The notes: a model not told the origin generated them from the sequence alone. A DNA stretch of 64,000 nt from Candidatus Gaiellasilicea maunaloa (GCA_024330215.1 JANDLU010000005.1:19703-83702); one strand, 5' to 3'; counted from the stretch's first letter, positions 42,575-51,328 are shown. Translations and numbers: made by a program.

Positions 42575-43729
42575 ATGCCGAGCGCCGCCCGCACCGCGGT
42601 CACCGTCGTCTTCTTCGCGAGCGGCGCCGCCTACGGGAGCTGGGTCGCCAGGCTCCCGTCGCTCCAGGCTGGGATCGACGGGACGAAGTCGGAGCTCGGC
42701 GTCGCCTTATTCGGGATCCCCGGGGACTCCATCGTCATGCTTCCGGTGGCGGGTTGGCTCGCGGCGCGGCTCGGCAGCCGCAGCGTCGCCCAGTCGGGAC
42801 TCGTCGGCGTCGCGGTCTCGCTGCCGCTGATCGGTCTGGCGCCGTCGCTCCTCGCGCTCACGCTCGCCTTCGCAGCGTTCGGAGTGGCGAGTGCGACGAT
42901 CGATCTCGCAATGAACGCGCACGGCGTCAGCGTCGAGCGGCGCTACGGGCGACCGATCCTCTCCTCCTTCCACGCCGCGTTCAGCCTCGGCGGACTCGCC
43001 GGGGCTTCAGCGGGCGGCGCCGCAGCCGCGCTCGGGGTCTCGCCGCTCGCGCAGCTCTCCGGCGCCGCCGCGGTCATTCTCGGGATCGGCGTCTGGTCGA
43101 GGAGCCGCCTCCTTCCCGGTCACGTCGACGCCGCACCTGGGCAGGTCTACGGCAGGCCCTCCGCCGGGCTCGTTGCCCTGGCGGCCCTCGCCTTCGCCGG
43201 CCTCCTGGCCGAGGGAGCTGCGGGCGACTGGAGCGGGATCTACCTGAACGAGACGCTCGGAACCGGCGAGGGGGCGGCGGGCGCGTTCGTCGGTTTCTCG
43301 ATCACCATGACGCTCGGTCGACTCGTCGGCGACCGGCTGACGAGCGCCTGGGGCGCGACGTGCCTGACCCGCGGTGCGGGCCTCCTCGGCGCAGCAGGGA
43401 TCGCTGCCGCGCTCCTCAGCCGTGATCCGCTCGTGGCCGTCGTCGGCTTCGTGTGCCTCGGAGCCGGGCTCTCGACCGTGATCCCCACCGTTTTCCGCGC
43501 CGCAGCCGCCGCCGGGCCGTCACCGGGAGCCGGAATCGCCGCGGTCTCGACCGTCGGCTACGGGGCCTTCCTCGTCGGTCCGCCGGCGATCGGCGTGCTC
43601 GCGGACGCTACCTCGCTCACGCTCGCGCTCTCGCTTCTCGTCGGTCTCTGCGCGCTGATCACCCTGCTCGCCGGCGCTACCGCACCCGCAGGCGCCGTCG
43701 ACGATCTCCCTCAGCGCCGCAACCGATGA
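42575..43729 (+). CDS. MFS transporter (YbjJ-like)
   Basis: Membrane protein of 384 residues with about twelve hydrophobic helices and the N-terminal sequence AARTAVTVVFFASGAAYGSWVARLP. It lacks a large central loop. ARLG and SRDP correspond to the usual loop 2-3 and 8-9 motifs in weak form. Substrate unknown; the nearest layout is that of the YbjJ/fucose-type group. ATG 42575 lies after the palindromic cluster shared with ftsK. It converges with a small membrane gene, overlapping 19 bases. Confidence 0.85.
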   Translation: MPSAARTAVTVVFFASGAAYGSWVARLPSLQAGIDGTKSELGVALFGIPGDSIVMLPVAGWLAARLGSRSVAQSGLVGVAVSLPLIGLAPSLLALTLAFAAFGVASATIDLAMNAHGVSVERRYGRPILSSFHAAFSLGGLAGASAGGAAAALGVSPLAQLSGAAAVILGIGVWSRSRLLPGHVDAAPGQVYGRPSAGLVALAALAFAGLLAEGAAGDWSGIYLNETLGTGEGAAGAFVGFSITMTLGRLVGDRLTSAWGATCLTRGAGLLGAAGIAAALLSRDPLVAVVGFVCLGAGLSTVIPTVFRAAAAAGPSPGAGIAAVSTVGYGAFLVGPPAIGVLADATSLTLALSLLVGLCALITLLAGATAPAGAVDDLPQRRNR

Positions 43730-43875
43730 CCGTAGACGCTCCAGAGCAGGAGCGCGGCTCCGCCGGCCAGGAAGACGCCGCCGGCGCTGCGACCGTTCAG
43801 CAGCGCGACGAGACCCACAGCCAGCGCGAGCGCCCCAACGGCGGCAATCCCGAGCCGGAGCAAGCCCGGCGGCAC
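43711..43875 (-). CDS. Small two-helix membrane protein (54 residues)
   Basis: GTG 43875 shares its G with the TAG stop of the upstream nucleoside hydrolase (TAGTG), so it is translated by coupling. Two hydrophobic helices, about residues 8-27 and 33-48, end in a His/Arg tail. It overlaps the 3' end of the convergent MFS gene by 19 bases. No family recognised. Confidence 0.5.
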   Translation of the reverse strand: MPPGLLRLGIAAVGALALAVGLVALLNGRSAGGVFLAGGAALLLWSVYGHRLRR

Positions 43876-44786
43876 TAGAGGCTGGCGACGCGCTCGAGCA
43901 GCAGCTCGAAGAAGGCGTCGCCGTCGATGTCGACCCCGACGTCGGCGTTCGGTGGGCGCTCCGTCCGCCGCCAGAGATCGACGACGGTGCGGCCGCGGCA
44001 GAGCTCCGACTCGACCTCGATCTCGACGTTTCTGTGCTCGGTGCGGACGAGCGAGGGCCGGATCGCGTGAGCAAGCGCGACCGCGTCGTGGATCGGGGCG
44101 CCGTCCCAGCCGTAGGTGTGCGCGTGGTAGCGCTTGAAGAAGTCGACGAGCTCGGCGACGAAGGTCCCGATCCGGCCCGTGGCTCGGAAGCGCTCGGCCC
44201 ACTCGTGCGTCAGCAGCGCCTTGTGGGTGACGTCGAGCCCGATCATCGTCACCGGCCTGCCGCAGTGGAAGACCCGCTGCGCCGCCTCGGGGTCGGCCCA
44301 GATGTTGAACTCCGCCGCCGGCGTCATGTTCCCCTCCGCGATCGCGCCGCCCATCAGGACGATCCGCTCGATGTTCTCCGTACCGTGCGCCTCGAGGTAG
44401 AGGGCGATGTTGGTGAGTGGCCCGACTGCGACGAGCACTGTGCCGGCGCGGATCCGGCCCGCAATGAAGTCGATCGCGGGCTCGTCAACCGGTCCCGCAG
44501 TCGCCGCGGGCAGCTCGGGGCCGTCGAGGCCACTCTCGCCGTGGACGTGCGCGGCGACGCGAAGGTCACGCAGGAGCGGGCGATCGGCGCCGGGCGCCAC
44601 CGGCACGTCGCTGCGGCCGACGAGCTCGAGCACGCGCAGCGCGTTCTCCGTCGTCTTCTCGAGCGTCTGGTTCCCGTGCACGGTCGTGACGCCGAGCAGC
44701 TCGACCTCCGGGCTCGCGAGCGCGAGCAGGAGCGCGATCGCGTCGTCGTGCCCGGGATCGCAGTCGAGAACGATTGGAATGCTCAA
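43875..44786 (-). CDS. Ribonucleoside hydrolase (inosine-uridine type)
   Basis: Calcium-dependent enzyme of 303 residues that cuts nucleosides into base and ribose. The metal motif DCDPGHDD is at residues 8-15. VHGNQTLEKT, ALVGPLTNIAL-like AVGPLTNIAL and FNIWADPEAA (second metal and ribose contacts) follow. It fits the nucleoside importer encoded nearby. A pair of hairpins, AGAGCTTGTGTT, lies just upstream. Preferred base cannot be assigned. Confidence 0.93.
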   Translation of the reverse strand: MSIPIVLDCDPGHDDAIALLLALASPEVELLGVTTVHGNQTLEKTTENALRVLELVGRSDVPVAPGADRPLLRDLRVAAHVHGESGLDGPELPAATAGPVDEPAIDFIAGRIRAGTVLVAVGPLTNIALYLEAHGTENIERIVLMGGAIAEGNMTPAAEFNIWADPEAAQRVFHCGRPVTMIGLDVTHKALLTHEWAERFRATGRIGTFVAELVDFFKRYHAHTYGWDGAPIHDAVALAHAIRPSLVRTEHRNVEIEVESELCRGRTVVDLWRRTERPPNADVGVDIDGDAFFELLLERVASL

Positions 44787-44802
44787 GCGCGACCCCGAGA
44801 AC

Positions 44803-44888
44803 AGAGCTTGTGTTGGAACAACACAAGCTCTCTTCGACCCACGGAACGGTGCGGGTTCGAGGAGAGCTTGTGTTGAAAGAACACAAGC
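44803..44888. repeat. Duplicated hairpin upstream of the nucleoside hydrolase
   Basis: Copy 1: AGAGCTTGTGTT (44803-44814), GGAAC, AACACAAGCTCT (44820-44831), a perfect 12-base-pair stem. Copy 2: GCTTGTGTT (44866-44874), GAAAG, AACACAAGC (44880-44888), 9 base pairs. The copies share arm sequence. A weaker TTCGACCC/GGGTTCGA pairing lies between them. No T-run. Confidence 0.85.
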
Positions 44889-44897
44889 GTCACGCGG

Positions 44898-45434
44898 CTA
44901 GGCGGCGATCGCGCGGAGGTCGTCGACGGTCGCGCCGAGGAGCGTGTCGCGGAGGTCGAAGAGGCCCGCCCAGAGCGAGGAGGCGTCGAGCGTCGTCTCC
45001 ATCCGTGCAGCGTCCGAGAGCCCCTGAAGGGCGCGGACGAGCACCGCAAGCTCGAGGTAGGCGGCCGCAACCCGGTTCGGGCAGGCGCTCACACCAGCCC
45101 GCGTGAGAACCGGAGTCCACTCGACGAGCTCCCCGGCGCCGGGGCCCGAGTACCAGGAGCGACCCTCGGCCTCGTCGGCCTCGAGCTCGACAAGGTAGCG
45201 GCCGAGCGGGGTTTCGAGCCCGGCGAGCGCCGTCTCGACGCGGTCGGCGGCATGCCGAAGCGCCGCCTCGCGCCCGCCTGCGGTCGCCGGCTCGGCGTCT
45301 CCCCTGCCCCAGCGCTCGAGCAGGCGGCAGAACGCGAGCGCCGAGACCTCGCACGCCCGGAGCTGCGAGATCAAACGCCTCGCGGTCAACTCGCTCGGCG
45401 CGTGCCGGACCAGGATGTCAGGCCAGTCAGCCAC
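44898..45434 (-). CDS. Unrecognised helical protein (178 residues)
   Basis: I do not recognise this protein. It is predicted to be mostly helical and soluble, with Leu/Ala/Glu-rich stretches and a central acidic loop (ELEADEAEG). It has four cysteines but no metal motif. The overall feel is of a DinB-like four-helix bundle, but His ligands are missing. It starts two bases after the rnj stop, so it is probably cotranscribed with RNase J. Confidence 0.65.
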   Translation of the reverse strand: MADWPDILVRHAPSELTARRLISQLRACEVSALAFCRLLERWGRGDAEPATAGGREAALRHAADRVETALAGLETPLGRYLVELEADEAEGRSWYSGPGAGELVEWTPVLTRAGVSACPNRVAAAYLELAVLVRALQGLSDAARMETTLDASSLWAGLFDLRDTLLGATVDDLRAIAA

Positions 45435-45436
45435 GC

Positions 45437-47083
45437 TCAGACCTCGATGATCACGGGGAGGATCATCGGCCGGCGACGAGTGCGGTCGTAGATGATCTGG
45501 CCCACCGAGTCGTGCAGGTGCTCCTGCAGCAGCTTGATCTCGTGGATGTCGTCCGCCTCGAGCTCCTCGAGGACGCGCGTCGCCTCGTCGCGCAGCTCGT
45601 CGAGCAGCTCGTCGGACTCGCCGAAGCCGCGCGCGATCAGCTCCGGCGGGGCGCTGCCGCCGTTCGAGCTCGCGAGCGTCGTGACGATTATCAGGACGCC
45701 GTCCTCGGAGAGGCGGCGGCGGTCGCGCAGTGCCACGTCCTTGACGTCACCAACCCCGAGGCCGTCGACGAAGGTGACGCCGGACTCGATCCGCTCGGGT
45801 AGCAATCGGACGCCCTCTTTCGAGAGCTCGACCACGGAGCCGTTCTCGGCCATGACGATGCCGGCGGCCGGCACGCCTCCCTGCCGTGCGAGCTTGGCGT
45901 GCGCCGCCTGCATCCGGTACTCGCCGTGGATCGGCATCACCGCCTTCGGCCGTAGGAGCGCGATCATCGTCCGCAACTCCTCGGAGTTCGCATGACCGGA
46001 GACGTGGACGGGAGCGATCTCCTCGTGCAGCACCTCGGCGCCCGCCTTCGCGAGCCGGTTGATCGAGTCGTGGACGCGCAGCTCGTTGCCGGGAACCGGG
46101 CGCGCGGAGAGGATGACGGTGTCGCCGCGTTCGACCCCGATCGTCGGATGGTCGCCGTAGGCGATCCGCGTCAGCGCCGACATCGGCTCTCCCTGGCTGC
46201 CGGTGCAGAGGATCATCACCTCGCCGGGCGGCAGCGACATCGCGTCCTGCGGCTTCACGATCACGTCGTCCGAGACGTCGAGATAGCCGAGCTGGCGGGC
46301 GATGTTCAGGTTCTTGCGCATCGAGCGGCCGACGATCGCGACCTTGCGGTTCACCTGCACCGCGACCTCGATCGCCTGCTGCATCCGGTGGATGTTCGAA
46401 GCGAAGGAGGCGATCAGGATCCGGCCCGTGCGTACGGGAATCAGCTGCTTGAAGCCCTCGCCGACGAGCCGCTCGGAGCCGGTCATCCCGGGTCGCTCCG
46501 CGTTCGTCGAGTCGCCGAGCAGCAGGTCGACGCCCTGGTTGCCGAGATCGGCGAGCCGGCCGACATCGGTCTTCAGGCCGTCGACGGGCGTGTGGTCGAG
46601 CTTCCAGTCGCCTGTGTGGACGACACGACCCGCCCCCGTCTCGAGCACGATCGCGACACAGTCGGGAATAGAGTGCGCGACCCGGACGAAATCGAGCGTG
46701 AAGGAGCCGACCTCGGTCGGCTGGTCCGGCTCGATCTCGCGCAACGTCGTCGCACTCGCGAGCCCGTGCTCGTCGAGCTTCGACTTGATCAGGCCGAGCG
46801 TCAGCTTCGTCCCGATCACCTCGTCGCAGTCGACCTGGCGAAGCAGGTACGGGAGGCCACCGACATGATCCTCGTGCGCGTGCGTGAGCACGACCGCGCG
46901 CACCCGACGGTCGCGGAGATAGGAGATATCCGGGAGGACGAGATCGACGCCGAGATGCTCGTCGCGCGGAAAGGCGAGCCCCGCATCGACCACGATGATG
47001 TCCTCGCCGTACTCGTAGACGGTCATGTTCTTGCCGACCTCGCCGAGGCCGCCGAGCGGCACGATCCTGAGAACGCCGTTCAT
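45437..47083 (-). CDS. rnj: Ribonuclease J
   Basis: Metallo-beta-lactamase and beta-CASP RNase of 548 residues with endo- and 5'-3' exonuclease roles. HAHEDHVGG (zinc ligands) is at about residue 75, GDWKLDHTP later, then HVSGHAN and IHGEYR in the beta-CASP region. ATG 47083 is chosen over TTG 47107 because MNGVLRIVPLGG matches the usual beginning; a CATAGA box about 17 bases before suggests a leaderless message. The rnj-dapA neighbourhood is conserved in actinobacteria, here with a GNAT-like gene between. Confidence 0.96.
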   Translation of the reverse strand: MNGVLRIVPLGGLGEVGKNMTVYEYGEDIIVVDAGLAFPRDEHLGVDLVLPDISYLRDRRVRAVVLTHAHEDHVGGLPYLLRQVDCDEVIGTKLTLGLIKSKLDEHGLASATTLREIEPDQPTEVGSFTLDFVRVAHSIPDCVAIVLETGAGRVVHTGDWKLDHTPVDGLKTDVGRLADLGNQGVDLLLGDSTNAERPGMTGSERLVGEGFKQLIPVRTGRILIASFASNIHRMQQAIEVAVQVNRKVAIVGRSMRKNLNIARQLGYLDVSDDVIVKPQDAMSLPPGEVMILCTGSQGEPMSALTRIAYGDHPTIGVERGDTVILSARPVPGNELRVHDSINRLAKAGAEVLHEEIAPVHVSGHANSEELRTMIALLRPKAVMPIHGEYRMQAAHAKLARQGGVPAAGIVMAENGSVVELSKEGVRLLPERIESGVTFVDGLGVGDVKDVALRDRRRLSEDGVLIIVTTLASSNGGSAPPELIARGFGESDELLDELRDEATRVLEELEADDIHEIKLLQEHLHDSVGQIIYDRTRRRPMILPVIIEV

Positions 47084-47137
47084 CGCGCCTGAGTCTATGC
47101 GCGACAAGGCGGCCGCAACCAGCTAGCTTGAGTCCTC

Positions 47138-47728
47138 GTGAGCACGGTGATCGTCTCGGTGACCGCGGACGGGACGCCGGTCGCCGAGGCGGATCTGCGC
47201 GACGGCGGGATCGAGGACGCGGTCGCCGAATCGCGGCGCGTTGGCGCCCGCGTCCTCTGGGCATACGGCGTGGACCTCGAGACCCAGGGGTTTCGGCGCG
47301 TCGGTGGCTACACGCGCCTAAAGGCGGACGACGCTCCGCTCGGCATCGAGCTTCCCGCCATCCGCGATCCTGAGCTGCTCTTGCGTCTGTACGTCGAGGG
47401 GTACCGCGGCATCTGGGGCCACAAGCAGCTCGACCTCGACGCCGCCGTTGCGCTCGCCGAGCGGCCGGAGCTCGTTCACCTCGTTCTCGGCGAGATCGGC
47501 CTGTGTCGGGTCGACACCGTCGCACGGCTGATCGACGCGCCCGGAATCGTCACGGAGGAGCGAACGGTCGGCCGGTACGTCGAGCTCGTGGGCGCCGCCG
47601 GTTTCGCCCTCGGCGGTGGACACGCGGAGCTCGAGTCGTGGGGCGACCGGGACGAGACGCTCGCCGCCTACGAGGCTCTCGGGTATGCCGTCGTCCAGCG
47701 TATCCAGGGCTTTGAGCTACCGCTCTAG
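47138..47728 (+). CDS. GNAT-like acetyltransferase domain protein
   Basis: Protein of 196 residues. The C-terminal half has LVGAAGFALGGG and the ending WGDRDETLAAYEALGYAVVQRIQGFELPL layout, split here as ELESWGDRDETLAAYEALG then FELPL. This is typical of the last strands of GNAT acetyltransferases. The N-terminal half is divergent. Substrate unknown. GTG 47138 lies 54 bases from the divergent rnj. It ends inside the 3' end of convergent dapA (12-base overlap). Confidence 0.6.
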   Translation: MSTVIVSVTADGTPVAEADLRDGGIEDAVAESRRVGARVLWAYGVDLETQGFRRVGGYTRLKADDAPLGIELPAIRDPELLLRLYVEGYRGIWGHKQLDLDAAVALAERPELVHLVLGEIGLCRVDTVARLIDAPGIVTEERTVGRYVELVGAAGFALGGGHAELESWGDRDETLAAYEALGYAVVQRIQGFELPL

Positions 47729-48607
47729 GAGCGCTGCGGGCGCGAGCAAACCGAGTCGGGTTAGGCAGTCGCGCACGCGCTCTAGCTCGTCGTCAGTCGG
47801 GTCGACGAGAGGCAGCCGGTGGCCGCCGACCCCGTGGCCGAGGAGGTTCAGCGCCGCCTTGATCGCGATCGGGTTGCCGACCACCCGCAGCAGCTCGATC
47901 GATGGGGCGAGCTCGCGGTCGAGCTCGCGGGCGCCGTCGTGGTCGCCGTCCCTCCAGCGGCGGACGAGCTCCTTCACCTGCGGCCCGACCACGTGCGTAT
48001 GGACGCAGACGCCGCCGATGCCGCCGAGCTCGAGGAAGGGCAGGATCAGGTCGTCGTCGCCGGCGTAGAGCGCGAGGCCGAGCTCGACGATCCGCCGCGC
48101 CTGCTCGAGGTCGTCGTTCGCCTGCTTGACGGCCTGCACGTTCGGGATCTCGGCGAGCTCGGCGATTGTCTCGGGCTCGAGGTTCAGCACGACGCGGGCC
48201 GGGATGTTGTAGACGACGATCGGCCGGTCGGTGACTGCGGCAACCGCCTTGAAGTGCTCGACGATCCCGCGGGCCGGCGGCTTCGAGTAGTACGGCGTCA
48301 CGACAAGGAAGGCATCGACGCCGAGCTCATGGGCCTGCTCCGTGAGGTGGACGGAGTGCGCGGTCGAGTAGGTGCCGGTGCCGGCAACGACCGTGGCGCG
48401 GTCGCCGACCTCGTCGAGCGCAGCCGCGTAGAGCTCGAAGCGCTCGTCGTCGGAGAGCGTCGGCGACTCGCCGGTCGTGCCCGTGACGACGAGTCCGTCG
48501 GAGCCGTTCTCGACAAGGTGGCGCGCGAGCGCGCGGAAGCTCTCGAGGTCGAGCGAGCCGTCGCGCCTGAAGGGCGTGACGATCGCGGTCAGGACCTCGC
48601 CCAGCAC
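47717..48607 (-). CDS. dapA: 4-Hydroxy-tetrahydrodipicolinate synthase
   Basis: TIM-barrel aldolase of 296 residues that condenses pyruvate and aspartate semialdehyde, the first step of diaminopimelate synthesis. TGTTGES gives the catalytic Thr, VYNIP the Tyr, and QAVKQANDD the Schiff-base Lys near residue 161. GTG 48607. Other dap genes are at 19-23 kb (E, C, D, F) and 51-52 kb (B). Confidence 0.96.
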   Translation of the reverse strand: MLGEVLTAIVTPFRRDGSLDLESFRALARHLVENGSDGLVVTGTTGESPTLSDDERFELYAAALDEVGDRATVVAGTGTYSTAHSVHLTEQAHELGVDAFLVVTPYYSKPPARGIVEHFKAVAAVTDRPIVVYNIPARVVLNLEPETIAELAEIPNVQAVKQANDDLEQARRIVELGLALYAGDDDLILPFLELGGIGGVCVHTHVVGPQVKELVRRWRDGDHDGARELDRELAPSIELLRVVGNPIAIKAALNLLGHGVGGHRLPLVDPTDDELERVRDCLTRLGLLAPAALLER

Positions 48608-48631
48608 GAGACCGATCCTACCGTTCGCGCG

Positions 48632-49906
48632 TCAGACGGTCGACGCCGGCGAGCGACGTCGCCGGACGGTGAGCACGCGGCCGACGAGCCCGGCGGCGAG
48701 AAGCGCGAGTCCCAGCGTGACCGCGTCGGCCGGCAACGTCGCGATCAGGGCCACGCACGCGATGCAGCCGATCACGTTGAGCGCACGAGGCGAACGCCGG
48801 TCCGGCGCGCGCTGCGTGAACGCTGCCGCGTTGGCAATCGCGTAGTACGTCAGCACGCCGAACGAGCTGAAGCCGATCGCGCCGCGGAGATCCGTCAGGA
48901 GCACGAGCAGGACGACCGCCGCTCCCACCGCGAGCTCGGCGTGGTGCGGGACCGAGTGGCGCGAGTCGACAACCGCAAGCGTCCGCGGCAGATCGCCTTC
49001 GCGGGCCATCGCGAGCGCCGTTCGACCGACGCCGGCCACGAGCGCCAGCAGCGCCCCTGCGCTCGCGATCGCGGCGCCCACGCGGACGACCGGTTCCGCC
49101 CACGCCGCGCCGACCGCGTCGACAGCGCCGGCAAGCGGAGTCGAGGTCGCAGCCAGCGCGGCCGGCCCCAGGGCGGCCAGGGTTGCAACGGCCACGGAGG
49201 CGTAGACGGCGACCGTGATCGCGAGCGCGATCAGGATCGCCCGAGGGATCGTCCGGCGCGGCTCGCGCACCTCCTCTCCAAGCGTCGCGATCCGCGCATA
49301 GCCCGCGAAGGCGAAGAAGAGGAGGCCGGCCGCCTGCAGGATCCCGTAAGTGCCACCGGAAACACCGCCGTCCGTGAGCCGCGTGACCTCGGCGCGTCCG
49401 CTGACGAACACTGTTGCCACCACCACCGCCAGCGCAGCGAGCGACCCGGCCACGAGGATGCGTGCGAGACCGGCCGTCCGCGTGATCCCTCGGAGGTTGA
49501 CGCCCGTCAGCACGACGACGACGACCACGGCGACCAGCCGCTCCAGCCACGACGACCCGGGCACGGCGTAGGCGGCGACCGTCAGGGCCATGGCGGCACA
49601 CGACGCCGTCTTGCCGACCACGAAGCTCCACCCGGCGACGAATCCCCACCAAGGACCGAGACGCTCGCGCCCGTACACGTAGGTGCCACCGGACGTCGGG
49701 TACTGGGCGGCGAGCTGGGCCGACGCGATCGCGTTGCAGAAGGCGACGAAGGCGGCGAGCACCAGGCCGACGAGGAGCCCGCTCCCTGCCGAGGCCGCTG
49801 CCGGGGCGAACGCCGAGAAGACGCCCGCCCCGATCATCGACCCGAGCCCGATTACGACCGCGTCGAAGCTTCCGAGCCGGCGCGCGAGCGCCGCCGGCTC
49901 GGTCAC
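48632..49906 (-). CDS. APC-family amino acid permease
   Basis: Cytoplasmic-membrane transporter of 424 residues with about twelve hydrophobic segments. GLGSMIGAGVFSAF near residue 20 is the glycine-rich unwound TM1 of APC carriers, and FFAFAGYARIATLGEEV is the TM6 motif with a following loop typical of the family. GTG 49906 overlaps the HIT gene stop by four bases. Substrate unknown. Lies with a HIT gene and a MerR-ArsC gene between dapA and dapB, a break in the classical dapB-dapA pair. Confidence 0.88.
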   Translation of the reverse strand: MTEPAALARRLGSFDAVVIGLGSMIGAGVFSAFAPAAASAGSGLLVGLVLAAFVAFCNAIASAQLAAQYPTSGGTYVYGRERLGPWWGFVAGWSFVVGKTASCAAMALTVAAYAVPGSSWLERLVAVVVVVVLTGVNLRGITRTAGLARILVAGSLAALAVVVATVFVSGRAEVTRLTDGGVSGGTYGILQAAGLLFFAFAGYARIATLGEEVREPRRTIPRAILIALAITVAVYASVAVATLAALGPAALAATSTPLAGAVDAVGAAWAEPVVRVGAAIASAGALLALVAGVGRTALAMAREGDLPRTLAVVDSRHSVPHHAELAVGAAVVLLVLLTDLRGAIGFSSFGVLTYYAIANAAAFTQRAPDRRSPRALNVIGCIACVALIATLPADAVTLGLALLAAGLVGRVLTVRRRRSPASTV

Positions 49907-50394
49907 AGCCGTGCCGCAATCCGTTCCGCTGCCTCTCGCAGCTCCTCGTCGCTGACGTTCGGCAGCACGTCCTCCCAAAGCGGCAGCATGAAGTTCTTCG
50001 CCTCGAGCATCCCCAGAGGCCGAGGCATGAACCAGACGTGGAAGTGAGCGCCTCCGTCACCCCAGCGGGAGACGTGCACCCGACCGACGTCGCCCTCGGC
50101 GAGGATCGCGCGCTCGATTCGCGCCACGAGCGGGCCGAACGCCTGTGCCGCCTCGGGCGAGAGATCGCAGAACGAGTCCACGTGCTCGCGACTAGCGAGC
50201 CAGACGTGACCGGGCATGCTGCCGCCGACCGGCGGATGGAGCGTGAAGTGCTCGTTCCCCCAGACGGCCTTGGTTGCCCCACCAGAGCAGAGGCCGCACG
50301 GCTCGCCTCCCGGCTCTCCGCGGCGCGGCGGCTCAGGGACGATTCGCGGCCCGGCCTCACGGACGGTCAAGGGCTCGGTGTACGGGAGCTCCAT
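49903..50394 (-). CDS. HIT-like protein with altered triad (HxHxW)
   Basis: Protein of 163 residues. The region GDGGAHFHVWFMPRP has the first two His of the histidine triad (the middle one is the nucleophile), but the third is Trp. CGLC near residue 35 and the conserved GHVWLASREHVDSF strand support the HIT fold. It may hydrolyse or transfer nucleotide groups, as in distant HIT/GalT members. ATG 50394. Translationally coupled to the APC permease. Confidence 0.75.
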   Translation of the reverse strand: MELPYTEPLTVREAGPRIVPEPPRRGEPGGEPCGLCSGGATKAVWGNEHFTLHPPVGGSMPGHVWLASREHVDSFCDLSPEAAQAFGPLVARIERAILAEGDVGRVHVSRWGDGGAHFHVWFMPRPLGMLEAKNFMLPLWEDVLPNVSDEELREAAERIAARL

Positions 50395-50442
50395 CGGCTT
50401 CGATCTCCTTTCGGAACGCGGGCGCCGAGCTTCCGCCGTTGC

Positions 50443-51291
50443 TCAGACACGGCTTGGCTCGGGCCCGGCGATGACGGGAAGGCGTCCCGCGGCGCGTCGT
50501 GCGATCTCGATGAATGGCCGCAACCGCACGGACAGCTCGGTGCGAGTGGCTCGGAACGCCTCGAGCCGAGTCTCCTCGGCCCCGTCGATCTCTGCCGGGT
50601 CGTCGAGGTGCCAGTGCAGCGAGCTATGCCGACCGGGCAGCGTCGGGCATTCCTCGCGGGCGCTGTTCGAAAGCGTGATCACGTAGTCGAGACGGCGATC
50701 GAGGAACTCGGCGACCGGCTTCGCGCGAGCATCGCTCCAGTCGATCCCGACCTCGGCCAGGATGCGAACCGTGAGTGGATGTACCTCCTTCGGCCGCGTG
50801 CCGGCCGACCACGCCGCGAAGTCGGGTTCGCCGAAGCGGTCGAGTAGCGCCTCGGCGATCTGGCTCCGCCCCGAGTTGCCGTTGCAGACGAAGAGAACGC
50901 CGATCGGCTCGCGTGGCGGTCGCTCGCTGCGGCGGCGAGCTGCCTCGGTCGCCTCGATGCTCGTCTCCAGATCTCCGAGCTCGCGCTCGAGCCGTTCCAG
51001 CTCCTCGCGCTGCTGCGCGATCCTCCGTCGCTGCCGCTCGAGCATGTCGGCGAGGCCCGAATCCGGGGCGCCGCCGTCGAGGCAGCGGTCGACGAGCCGC
51101 CCTGCTTCGTCCGGCGTGAGCCCGAGCCGCCTGAGCGCCAGGATCAGCCTCAGGCGCGAACAGTCCGCGTCGGTGTACTCGCGGTAGCCGTTCGACCGCC
51201 GCTGCGGGACCGGGAGGATGCCCGCCGCCTCGTACCAGCGGATTCCCGAGGGGGAGATTCCGGCACGGCGGGCGAGTGTCGAGATGTTCAC
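50443..51291 (-). CDS. MerR regulator fused to an arsenate reductase/low-molecular-weight phosphatase domain
   Basis: Fusion of 282 residues. Residues 1-72 form a MerR winged helix (MNISTLARRAGIS, IRWYEAAGIL, GYREYT). Residues 75-125 form a coiled-coil. Residues 130-265 have the ArsC/LMW-phosphatase fold with P-loop VCNGNSGRS (C136, R142). In thioredoxin-linked ArsC the second Cys lies in TLCSD and the third in NCP; here these read TLSNS (Ser208) and EECP (C215), so only one resolving Cys remains. It may sense arsenate or another oxyanion, or act on a phosphoprotein. GTG 51291. A dyad covers its own -10 region. Confidence 0.85.
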   Translation of the reverse strand: MNISTLARRAGISPSGIRWYEAAGILPVPQRRSNGYREYTDADCSRLRLILALRRLGLTPDEAGRLVDRCLDGGAPDSGLADMLERQRRRIAQQREELERLERELGDLETSIEATEAARRRSERPPREPIGVLFVCNGNSGRSQIAEALLDRFGEPDFAAWSAGTRPKEVHPLTVRILAEVGIDWSDARAKPVAEFLDRRLDYVITLSNSAREECPTLPGRHSSLHWHLDDPAEIDGAEETRLEAFRATRTELSVRLRPFIEIARRAAGRLPVIAGPEPSRV

Positions 51292-51299
51292 ACTGCGAG

Positions 51300-51328
51300 C
51301 GTAGACCCTACAGTGGCTGCAAACTCAA
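51300..51328 (-). promoter_or_regulatory. Promoter and operator of the merR-arsC gene
   Basis: On the minus strand TTGAGT (complement of 51323-51328) and TCTACG (complement of 51300-51305) are 17 bases apart, ending nine bases before the GTG. A palindrome GTAG-ACC-CTAC (51301-51311) overlaps the -10 box. This is a good candidate for autoregulation, though MerR promoters usually have 19-base spacers. Confidence 0.35.

Noticed and set aside
39988..43425. 1145-codon open frame on the + strand
   Set aside because: It is antisense to ftsK and the palindromic repeat; the protein is low-complexity and Arg/Glu/Asp-rich, as expected from the opposite strand of a GC-rich gene.
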